64,000 nucleotides of DNA, taken from NCBI RefSeq assembly GCF_002775205.1, contig NC_036463.1:558001-622000 (forward strand), read 5' to 3'. The position numbers and the translations under genes are program-made. This document shows positions 35,601 through 47,600 of this stretch, one piece after another; the first letter of the stretch is position 1; each line of letters begins with the position of its first letter. This DNA is from Xiphophorus maculatus. Lineage: Eukaryota; Chordata; Actinopteri; Cyprinodontiformes; Poeciliidae. The notes beneath the pieces were generated by a model. It ran no database searches, was not told the DNA's origin, and saw only the letters and a list, made by a program, of their open reading frames with translations.

Positions 35601-38600
35601 AAGGTTAGAAAAAGCCCAGAACCAGATAATATCAGTGGTCGACTGCTCTCCTCTTGTGCGAAACAGTTGGCTCCTATTTTTTATTTCATGTTACAGATGT
35701 CACTTAACCAACAGAGGGAGCCAAGGTGCTGGAAGCAGTCCATAGTGATTCATGTGGCTAAGACGAGCCACCCAAAAGTCCTGAATGATTTTAAACCTGT
35801 TGCACTGACTTCCCTTGTCATGAAATCTTTGGAAAAATTGATTAAGAGATATCTTCTTACCAAGACTGAACATTTACTGGATAAGGATCCAGTAAAGTAC
35901 AGTTTGCCTACAGGGCCGGTCAGGGAGTTAAGGATGTCACTGCCACTTTACTAAATTGTGTTTTTAAACATCTTGAAGGTAACAAAAATCATGCTAAGTT
36001 GTTATTTGTTGACTTCTCGTCAGCTTTTAACACAATCCAGCCCCATATTTTGATTGATAAACTTCTTAATAACTTTCATCTGGATTTTAATGTGGTGAGT
36101 TGGATTCTTGATTTTTTAGCATCCAGAACGTAGAAAGTCAGAGTGAATGGATGCATGTCCAGAGAGACGTCTCTGTCTACTGGGTCCACTCAGGGCTGCG
36201 TCCTTCCCCTCTTCTTTACATTTTGTACACAGACGACTGTCGCAGCCGGCATGATAGGTTAATATTAAAATTTGCAGATGACTCAGTGGTAGTTAGCCTT
36301 CTACATGATGATGAACATGTTCATGGCCCTGTGGTCGATGAATTTGTTGACTGGTGTGATAAAGCTTTTCTTTCAGTAATGTACAGAAAACAAAGGACAT
36401 GTGCATTGATTTTAGACAGAAACCCCATAACACAAATCAAACAGTAATTAAAGGTCAGACAGTGGAGACAGTAGAAAACTACAAATATCTTGGGACTATT
36501 TTGGATAATAAGTTAAAATTTACCTGCCATTCAGAAAACCTACAAAAAAAGGGCCAGCAAAGATTACTTTTACTGTCAGTCCTGCACATTATATTTTATA
36601 TTCATATTTATATTTATATTTTATACTGCATTTTATTTTATTCTGGAGTAACCTCACAACATTGGAACCTCAAAACACTGTCCTGAGTCGTATGCAACGA
36701 AATTTTGTTCTGTATACACCCTGTGCATGCAAAATGACAATAAAGTCAGTCTAAGTCTAAAGTCTAAGTATATTTTGTCTAAGGAGGCTTGCAAAGTTTC
36801 GAGTTGATAAGTCACTGATGATCCTATTTTATAGATCATATATTGAATCTGTGTTGACTTTTTCCCTCCTCTGTTGGTTTGGAAATCTCAGTATTAGATC
36901 AAAAAATGCCCTTAACAGAGTAATACATACTAGCAATAAGATCTTAGGAGTTGAACAATGCTCACTTACAGAACTGTGTAAAAAACAAGTCATTAGGAAA
37001 ACTAAAGCCATTATTGCTGATATTTCTCATCCTTTACATGCCGAGTTCCAGTTTCTGCCTTCTGGCATCAGGCTCAGACTCCCTTGTATAAAAGGTAACA
37101 GGAACAAGCACTCCTTTGTTCCTACAGCAACATCTCTTTTTAATGCAGGACAAGGTAGGGGGACTTGCACCTCATATAGTGTTTGTAGCAACTGTCAGTC
37201 AATAATGAAATACACTGCTGTATTCTTCCCCTGTATGTGTTGATTTGTATTTCATGTCCTTTTTGTTGTTTTTTTTAAATCTTTGATACTTTGTTTTTTA
37301 GTTTTTATACTTGCTGCAACATCAATTGCCCAATTTTGTCGTGTTCTGTGTTTTCTGTGTATTTATTTAGAGTTTTCTGTGTCCCCAGTCTCCGTGTTGT
37401 CCTGTCTTCCCCTTGATTGTTCCCAGGTGTGTCTCGTTCTGTGATTACCCGCTGTGTATTTAACTCCACCTGTGTTCCTTGTTCCTCATCTGGTCCTTGT
37501 CAATGTCTTGTCAGTGTCGAATGTGCGTTTAGTCCTTCGTCTTGTCCATTGAATTTACCAGTTGCTACCGGCGTTGAGCCCTGGCTTCTGCTCAGTCGTG
37601 CTGCCTGGTTGTGTGGACTTTGTTTGGGACATTCATTATTAAAATCACTATTCATCCTGCCTGGGTCTACAAGCGTCTGCCTCACCATCACCAACACCGC
37701 ATCGCAATTCATGACAAATTTGGGATACAAATAAATCTGAAATCTGACCACATGTGTTGTTTGGCCCTTGATTTATGTCACTGAAAACTCCAAACATTTC
37801 TCATAGCACAGCTGTGGAGTGACAGACATTCTGTCTGGTATCAGAGAGCTGCTCTCCTCAGTCTGGAGGAGTTTAATCAGGAGCAGCGGCAGGAATACAT
37901 GCAGTAACTTTAGCAGAGGACTGACATTGAATTAGCAGAGCTGCTAGCAACTCTTCTCTCTGAGGAATGAACAGCAATAAAGAGGAGAGAAATGGTGAAG
38001 CTGTGGTCAGCTTTCTGATGGAGCCGTACTTTTGCCCCCTCTGTGTGAAACGCTAAACTACATGATATTAGCCTGGTGTGATGTGCATTTTATTTTTTGT
38101 TTTTTAATATTTTTTTTAAATATGTTTAGTGTGAAATTGGTTTACACTTTTGACTTCATTTCCCAAAAGGTTGCATATCTAAAAAATTAAAGTGGGAGAA
38201 TATATTTATATGTACAGAGAAATAATCAGCTTATCTGAATCATGATTTGTGTCAGCAGTAAATTTCTATAAGATAAAATGAAATATCTGGGTTTGAGTCC
38301 ATCAGAATCAGAACCTCAAGGTTCTTCGTGGGCGCAGAAAGAGTCTTTGGACCGTAATGGAGACGCTCACCACTGGAGTAGAACTAACTCACACATCAAG
38401 TGGTTAGTGAGTCTTGCCAGTGGAGAAGTGCCTTTAATCTGATCCTTATTCTATGTTACATTTACATTTCCGTATCGCACTTATTTTTTACTGATGAAGA
38501 TGAGAAGGACATTTTGTCAACTTAACTGGTATTGTACTTTGTTTTGTTCTTTTCAAGGTTAGGACTTCAGGGTGACGTTGCAGACCCCAGATGTAAGAGC

Positions 38601-41600
38601 TTCCTCTTCATCCTTGAACTCCTTCCAAGGTATGAGGATGTCAAATACGCATGATTTAGTCATAAGTCAGCCTGACGGAATTAAAAAATAATTTTAAAAA
38701 GTTGTTGGAATTTTTTTACTTAAAGCTACAGTATGTGAAAGTATAGCATGAGACAGATAATCTGTGGAAAACTTAAATTCCTCTGATTTGTGGTCTGCAC
38801 TCCTCACACTCTGCCACTTGCTCTCTGCTGCGCCACAGATTTTTAGCAACAGTAGAGCCTGCCATGAATGCCCAGGCTACACAGATTAGCCACCAACTAA
38901 GACCTTTTTCCTGACTCTGATTGTTTGTTTCTGACTGGGAACAGTGCATTTCTGCAGATGGCAATAGTAGCATTTTGACAAGGTGGAGGAGCGTATTTCT
39001 TTCACAGATTATTTGTATCATACCATACTGTCACAACATAGTGACAGTTTTAACAAATATGTAAAGAATGTTTTTATTAAATCAAAGGTACATAAAACTG
39101 CTTTAAAGGCTGCATTCTGAACTTAAAGCTAATATCTCTATATCTAAACATTAGTAGGGCTACAAATATTTGAATATTATTAAAAAGTTCAATATGTCCT
39201 ATCACTCATTTCAGAAGGTGAAACTTGTATGATGTTAATCGGATTCATTACACATAGAGGGATTTGAGGGACCTGATTTTCTTGTCCATTCGGTACCTGC
39301 CCACACTGCCAAAGGTGCCAAAAGCCAGTCCAAAAACCATGGTGTTCCTGTGTTTGATTGGCCATCAAACTGACCTGACCTTTAACCCCATAGATAATAT
39401 ATGGAGTATTCTTAAGAGGAAGATGAGAGACACCAGACCCAACAAAATGCCTCATTCATGCAAAAGAAGCTTCAACCAAGTATTGCATGAACTGAAATTA
39501 GTGTACCTTTCAGATGCCTCACATTTCTGTTGAAAATATCCCTTTTTATTAATTTCTTTTCAACAAAATTTTGTTTTGTCATTTGTTTCTAAACCATACC
39601 TATAAAAATTATAAGCAATGAAGTCTAAACAATGTTTCATCGAGAGAGAGACAGAGATAATGTGTACATTATAAAAACACTGTTCCCACATGACTATCCA
39701 GGAAGTTGCAAGCAGGACTTGTCCAATTAGTGGAATTCTTTCAATTTTCTTTTGCCAATATGATTTCAGGCTTTGCAAGATGCCAACATATATCCTGCTG
39801 GAGAATGTCAAAGGTTTTGAGAGCTCCTCAGCCAGGTAATGATGAAGAATATCCATCCATCCCTTCCTCTTTCCTTCCTTCTGTCACTTATATTCTCTTT
39901 CTCTCCCTCTCTCTTGATTCGAACTTCACTTTTTACAGTGGTGATTCACTTGTTTTGCACTTTAACACATTCTTTTTTCACTGGTGTTTCAATAGTGTCT
40001 TTTTTTGTGAGATTATGAGTAGTTTTAAAATCTGATCTTTAAACCTTAATGGCGCAAGGGATGTGAAAAAAGGGCTGTGTACTTTGAACTTTTAAAATCT
40101 AAATGCGTTGATTTAACTTTTGCTCAAGAAACTCAGAGCAGTGTTGATAATGAGGTTGATTGGAAGAAAGAATGGGTTGGAAATCTTGTTCTCAGTCATA
40201 AAACTTTGCTAAGTGCAGGAGCAGCTATTCTTTTCTCAAGACATTTTCTTCCAGTTTCTGTTGAAACTGAAGATGTCGCATCTGGAAGACTGTTAAAGGC
40301 TATTGTTATAAAATTACTTTTAATATTATGAGAATATGAAAGTAATTTTTACTGAATGTATTTGCTGCTGTGAATTCAAGTGAACGTGTTTTTAGTAAAT
40401 ACACTAATAAATTGTGTGTCAACAGGTTACTTAATTTTAGGAGGTGGTTTTAATTGTACGATGATTTAGGGAGGAATCATTTGGAGCCACATATTTTTGA
40501 AAATTATGATTTAGCTGATGTGTGGCGTTTTAAAAATGAAAGATAAGGCAAAATTCCTGGGATCATTGTAAACTGTATAAGTCACCATTGACTAAAAATG
40601 CTGGTGATTTACAGTGGAGAATTTTGCACAGTATTGTTAGGGTTAGGGTTAGGGTTAGGGTTAACCCTAACCCTATTGCTTTTGTTTCCATTATTAATCC
40701 TGTTGTTTTAGGTAAATGTCTCTTTTGTTCATTAAGAAAAACAATTTTTCATTATTTTGTACAATGTTTCAGAATAATGGATTTATTTACATTACTAAGA
40801 GATATTTATAAATCATTTGGAGAAAGTTTCACAGAACAGTCTTATTTTTGTTTTTTTATGACAAAAGAAAGAAGACAATTGGACTGTTGTTGAATTTTTT
40901 TTCTTGCAATCAAGAAAAACATTCAGCAGCTTGTAGCTCCTTTTGTGCTCCCACAAAGTTTGTCCCACAGTCTGTTCTGATGCTCATCAGTAGAAAATTT
41001 AAAATGAATAATGAACAGAATACGGATTGTGTAAAGCTCTTTAGGAGTATGGTTACAGCAAGAGTGATGCTAGAATATAAATATTATTTAAAAATGGATG
41101 AACTAAATATTTTTCAGAATATTTGGGATTATGAAGGTGTTTTATTTACTTTATATAATTCTGAACTTTCATTTATGAATGTGTTAATTTTAATTTGTTG
41201 AAAGTTCTTATCACTTCTGAGTTAATGAATTAGTTTTTAAAAGTCAGAAAAATCTTTCTATCTCTCTCTTTCTGCCTTTGTCTCTCTCTCGCCCTTTCTT
41301 TCTGTCTCTCCCTCCTCTCTCTGTAGCTCTCACTCTCCCCCCTCTCTTTCCTTCTCTCTCTCTCCCTTTCTTCACCATGACAGACTGGTACAGTGCCTGC
41401 TTCACTGCAGATGCTGCACCAATCCAGCCATCAGTCTCCTGTTCCATGTTTCCTTCATTTGTAAACAAGACTCTGAGATACTTAAGCTGTCCACTGGTGA
41501 CAGGGGGACAGCTTAAGTAGTGAGTGGAGGAAGATGTCCACTTGGAGCAGGACATCTTCCCAGACCCGGGAGAAGGCATTCCAGCTTTTTCTGGCTTAAG

Positions 41601-44600
41601 ACCATGTGGCCTCGTAATTGGAGGCGCTGATCCTCATCCTGGTTACTTCACACTTGGCTGCAAACCGCTCCACCGAAAGCTGTAGATCACGACCCTGATG
41701 ACTTCAGTGGGACCACCTCATCTTCAAAGAGTAGAGACACGATCCTAACGGATCCCCTCAACACCATGGCTGGGCACAGAAATTCTGTCCGTGAAAATGA
41801 TGAACAGAATCAGTGACAAAGGGCAATAATTATATCATAAAACCAGAGTATGTTTATGTAGAATCTGTGAATATCTTCTTAAACCTTAAGACTTGACCTT
41901 TGCTAGGACTGAGCCACTACATGAGAGATGAGTTCTTCTTTTTATTTCTGTTGCAGTGAGCAATGAAACAAAAGTCAATTCTTAAACACCGTGTGTGCAT
42001 TGAATGTGTGTTAACTCTGTGCTTCTGTTTTTTAGGGACTATTTGATAAAAACCCTGAGTGACTGTGGCTACACTTACCAGGAATCCATGATCTCCCCGA
42101 CAAATGTAAGAACTACAGAAGACTATTTTATGTAAAAATGACAATATCATAATCAAGTATTCATAAGAAGAAGATGAGAGACACCAGACCCAACAAAATG
42201 CCTCATTCATGCAAAAGAAGCTTCAACCAAGTATTGCATGAACTGAAATTAGTGTACCTTTTAGATGCCTCACATTTCTGTTGAAAATATCCCTTTCTAT
42301 TAATTTCTATTGGAGTATTCAAATTTTATGAGACCAGTCCCAACAAAATTTTGTTTTTTCATTTGTTTCTAAACCATACCTATCTTAGGTATGTCTTGAA
42401 ATCTTTCAAGACGTCTAACCAATACATCTGAATTTTAGGGCAGGACCAAACACAATGAATACGTGTACCCAGCGCTGGCTTGCATTCAAAACAGTTGAGA
42501 GAAGTTTGAGGGTTCATTTTCTGTCTCCTCCTAGGAGGAATTTACAGTCTGTGAATGATTTTGAGCTGCAAAAGCCTGGCTTGATTACAAATAGATGTTT
42601 GTTTGCATGATTCCAAATGACATCCCACTTCTCCTCAAACACACCCAATTTAGTTGGCCATGTTTGTGCAACACCTGGAGCTGTCAGTGTAACGCAGGTC
42701 TGCACATTATAAAAGCAGCTAATCATCTTCTTACCTGGACACTTAAACAGTAACTTCTCTTTTGGAGATAAGGTGGCATCAGAAGCAAATGTAGTTTTTT
42801 TAAGATATAAAATCTTGACCTTAGAGGTATTTAAAATAGTGGCTACTGTGGAGGCCATATTTAATCCGGATTAACTCAAATGAACAGAAGGAGGATCGCA
42901 CAAATAAGTAGTTCATCGTGACATGTCCAAATATTATAACTGTTTTGGCTACTCTTGCATCCTAATAAGGTCCAAAAATCAAAAGTATCAGAGTAGATTT
43001 TTAGGAAGCGGTTTTCGACTCATTCAAAATAAAAAGCACTCGCAGAGAGTTTTCTTCTCTTGCTAAGCCGGCGGTCGGGGCCGAGGCGGTCCACCGTGTT
43101 TTTGTATTAAAAGATGTTAAGTAGACAGGAAAAGTAAAAAAATTACTGGGTATATGTTATGGGAAAACATGGCCAGTGAAACGATATTTAAACCCACAAC
43201 GAGTCTTAAAAACAACAAATCAAAAAATACAATTAAAATGAATATCAATTATTTGCACTTCTGTTTAATCCAAATTAAGTCAGCGGCTCCATAAGGCCCC
43301 CAGGGCTTCAGGGGCCATAAATGCTAATATTTTAACACAATAAATGTAACATTTATTTATTGAGATGATCCATGCTGCTAAATTTGATTTAATGGTTTCA
43401 GCATAAGTTAAAAGATTTTAAATTGTTTAACATTTATATGTAAGCTGGTAAGTTTATTTTGTAAAAGTTCAAAGAACAATATTCATAGTTAAATAGTTTT
43501 GTTACCATAGCAACAATCCGATGCTGTGAGTTTAATCTTTGAGTTTGAGCTCTCTTTGCCCACAAATACAAATTAGTAAACTGCAATTATAACTGATTGC
43601 TTTTTATGTTGGCCAGTTAATCTACTCTCTCTCTCCCAGAATAAATCAAACACAGAAGCTGTTAGAGGTGCTGAGGTTTTTAGGAACAAAAGGGGTCCGT
43701 AAATCAGATTCTGCTCAAGGCCTCATGCAGCCTTGGACCGGATTTGCATGAGTTAAACCCGCTGCACTGCACAGCAAATGGGAGATTTAATTTAATTCTT
43801 TTAATGTGACTTTAGTAGGTCTACCATTTCATGTCTATTGAGTTTTTAACAAGGGAACACAGAAACTATTTTGATTGGTCCAGTTTCTCAGATCTCCGCG
43901 CAGCCGTGCACATTAGCTAAGTGGACAAAGCATTTCATATGGTTTGATGCTTCGTAACCGGAAAAATAACACTAAAAATAATAATAAAATAATATAAAAC
44001 CAGCGTGATGCGTGACAACGATATGAGCTCGAAAGCTCCTCACCGGGCTGAACCTGCATGATGAGGTTAGCGCTGGTTCGTTAACCACAGGGTCACAGGG
44101 GGTTGATGTAAATATCCATACAGGTCAGCCTGTCTCCAGTTTGAGTGAAAGGAGGCGCGTTGAGGTAAACTTTAGACATCCAGCTGCTGCAGTGCGAGGC
44201 AATGCGCAGAGGCGCCAGCGGTGTGATTGGTCCGGCTTAAAATGCATAAACTATAAACCTATCTTCTATAAACATATCTTTTAGGAATAAATCTGCTCCG
44301 CCAGTGAACCGCTCAGAGCAACAGAGACGCTTGCAATCCGGCTTAGAAAAAAGAAAAAATAGTGTTTTTTATTTATTATTATTTTCCTAAAAACATAAAC
44401 AAGAAAGGCTTAGCCTGGAGGTGGGGCTTGCAAAGCATGGCGGCCACTGGGCCTATAATATACTGGGGGAAACCCTGTTCTGGTTTCAAAAAGTGTTTTC
44501 TTTACTTATAAAAATAACAGAAATATTCTCCGAGTTGACTTCATACAAAAAATTTCAGTATAAATGTTGATTTTGTGGTTGAAAAACTGTTTCACTCCTC

Positions 44601-47600
44601 ACTCTATCAAACAATCAGATCAACTACAGCAGCTGCTTCTGCTTGTTAATCACAGCAGGAGGCTGACTGACAAGAAGGAGCGTCTAAGCAAAATGAATAA
44701 ATAACAATAGATCTACCATTCGCATAATCTTGGATCTGTAACATTAATAATTTAGCAAAAAATAATCTAATTCTTAATAGGTTCCAATAATAGCCTGTAT
44801 TTGTCATACCTGGCTCATATTGTACAGGGGAGAGCAGAGGAGTCAGTGAGGATCTACCCTCTAGCTTTCACACTGCAGACCAAGTTTTAACAGTATTAAC
44901 AACAATTGTATTGTTATGGGAAGACTGCACCATCTCTGTAAATCTGTCTTTATTGCATCTGATAAGGATGTATAATTAGCCTATAACATTTGATGAAATA
45001 TAGGTCTTGACATTTCACGTTAAGAAAAGCTGGCATCCAATTTTCAAAAATTTCAAAGCATTTTTGCCTTACTGCGTCTTCTGGGATATTGAATATACAC
45101 GCATTCTTCTATCGCCCCCTGTTTTCCAAGTTGTCACTGTGGTCTGCGAGGGTCTTGACTTTCTCTTCCAGGGCTTGTACTTTAGCAGTGAGGGGCTTTT
45201 CAGCCTCTTCTAGCTGTAGCACCCTGCTTTCAGCTTCGTAAGCCCTCTTAAACTCGGTTGTATGCAATGCGACCGTCTTCGCCAGGGGTTCCAGCTTCTC
45301 ACTGATTTTCGACATAGCCCTGTCATTACCTCGAGTGCTTCAGCAAGCTCTGGTTCCAGCTCGAGCTCAGACAGGCTACTGCTGTTCTCGTCGTTTTGTT
45401 CACTGTGTTGAGTGAAGCCTGTTACTGAAGCACTGACCTGTTGGTCCAGCTCGATGATTTTGCATTTAGAGTTGGACATCGTTTCATGTTGTCTAGTCCA
45501 GAAGTGCTCTAAAGTCATAATGTGGTGTCAGCATTTGCTAAAATGAGAAAGATTCCTGAGAAAATGTTGCAAAATGGTGGTCAAGAAGTCTATAGTCCAT
45601 GAACAGAGTGAACTGAATAGTCTGAAAGTCTCACTCTTCCAGTTGGTCATGGCAGATGTGCTCTTGTACTGAGCCAGGTTCTGGTTCTATTGGAGGTTTC
45701 TTCCTGTTAAAGGGGAGTTTTTCCTCTCCACTGTCACTACACACTACATGCATGTTCAGTATAAGGGGTTGCTGTAAAGTCAATGGCACAATGCCATTGA
45801 TAGTCACTACCTGCTCATGCAGGAGAAGCGAATGCTGGAAGTCAATGACTCGATGCAATCTGCTGAGTTTCTTTAGATAGAAACTTCTTAAGACATTTGA
45901 ATAATTCATTGAGCATACTGTACTGCTTGATGAGTTGGATCAGTTTGAATTGATGCAAGTTATCAAGTTATGTTTGTATAATTGAATTAAAATTATTTTT
46001 TTATAAAGTGACCTGAGATGACACTTGTGAATCGATCCAATATAAATAAACTGAATTGAACTGAATGTGTTTAAATGTGTTTTGCTGTTGATGGATCTGA
46101 TTACTACCAACTTTGTTGACGGAATGACCTACAACAAAGTCATTCTGACAAATCTTTGTTATTATTGTTGTATTCCTTTTGTAGGTGGGGGTTCCAAATT
46201 CACGACTGCGTTATTTCCTGGTTGCTAAAATGTCTGCAGAAAATTTGAGCATCCAGACAAGTGCCAAGGTAATATTTGTTGGTGTTTTAAAACAGATAAA
46301 GGGTTGTAATGTCAGCTTTAGTGTGAATTGACTGGTCTCTAACCTAAGGTAGAGGCTAGATGGTGATTTATATTCATTAACATTGGCCAAAATCTTCAGC
46401 TCAAAAGTACTTGTGGGCCGAAAACATAAAACATTTTAATCTAAAGTCACAAAAGGTTTTATTGAGAATTTTTCTTCCTACTTAACAATAACACTTTAGT
46501 TTTAAACTAAGTGTAAACTATTTATGAAATAGATTTGCATAGAGCAGTTTGGCCATGCCCGCTTTTGATTCCTTTGAAATCTGAAAATTTCTCATGGCGA
46601 ACAATTTACGCTGAATATGTTAAGCCCTCCAAAAAGCCACTTAAAGTAGTGGCATACCAAGAAAAAACATTGCATTTAATGTTGCAGGCAGCATTGGCAG
46701 CTCGTAGCTCAGTGCCGTTCCAGCCTTGCACAGATGATGGAAGCTCCGGCACACTGCTGCTGTTGTTGCTCTCATGCTATTCATGTACTTGTTCACTGGG
46801 CGCCACATTTGTCACATTTTAAAATTGGCCTTCAGTCCAGTTCAATATGAGTCAAATGCATTATATTCACTTCCTGTTTGGTGGCGAATGATTGGCAAGG
46901 ACTTCCTCTAGGCTTTTTAATATGTCATGTGTGATTATCAAGTATTGGTGGATACGGTTTCAATCTTCTATATCATACACAGGGAGAAGCTGGAGGAGTC
47001 ACCCAATGGTCCTCAGTTTCTTCTCCAAGTGAGATGATGTCATCAAACTACCACACCAATGTGTGTAACAGTGCTCCCTATTGATGCACAATAAAGCTGG
47101 TGCAGATTGGATGATGTATCAGGGAGTATAGCTGTTGGAATAATCTAGAGAGCACATTGGAGACAAATTCCAAAATTGGCTTACTGGCCTGTTTAGAGAT
47201 CAACAAAAGTCACTTATATCGAGTACAATGTAAATTGGACGATGCATATGTGATTTAGAGCCAGTTGTATGCAAACGGGGCTAAAACCACTTAAAGAGGG
47301 CTGTGTGATGCAGCCGGAAGCGTGTGTGTGTAAGTTATTTTAGCCTCATATTTTATGACGACTGGTCAGATTTTGATGCAGTCATGAGCTTTTGATAACT
47401 TTTGATCTTCAAAAGTGAAGATCAAAATATAATAAATAATAAATTAATTATTATATAACACAGAATTATAACTCACAAATTTAGAGACCTGATTGCTATG
47501 GGTACTCAAGAGTCTGTTGCTTTTAATCCCAGGAAGCCTAAATCTGCAGCTAAATGTTCTATGGTTTTGTGGTATTACACCAAGTGGGAACAACAGCAAC

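Larger units (their letters stand above)
35090..37755 (+). mobile_element. CR1/L2-group LINE, about 2.7 kb including nested insertions
   Basis: Contains KLNYKKKLEKDLAYNRLGPV W, RKSPEPDNISGRLLSSC, WKQSIVIHVAKT, NDFKPVALTSLVMKSLEKL, DFSSAFNTIQPHIL, then LYTDDC and LKFADDSVVV (RT FADD motif), ENYKYLGTILDNKL and LPSGIRLRLPCIKG. Frameshifts and stops make it inactive. Its 3' end, ccaatttgggatacaaata plus an atctga tail near 37730-37750, is split by a solo LTR; a LINE tail at 36590-36775 is also nested. It lies in trdmt1 intron 3. Confidence 0.85.

Noticed and set aside
35325..35954. 209-aa protein-coding gene in trdmt1 intron 3
   Set aside because: It is the RT-upstream part of a CR1/L2-group LINE (PDNISG, NDFKPVALTS blocks).
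40636..40675. Chromosome end or fusion point
   Set aside because: Only about six repeat units, and the same LINE continues on both sides.
42514..42858. Conserved 114-aa minus-strand gene
   Set aside because: Continues by frameshift into the Cys-His end of an L1 ORF2; a LINE remnant.
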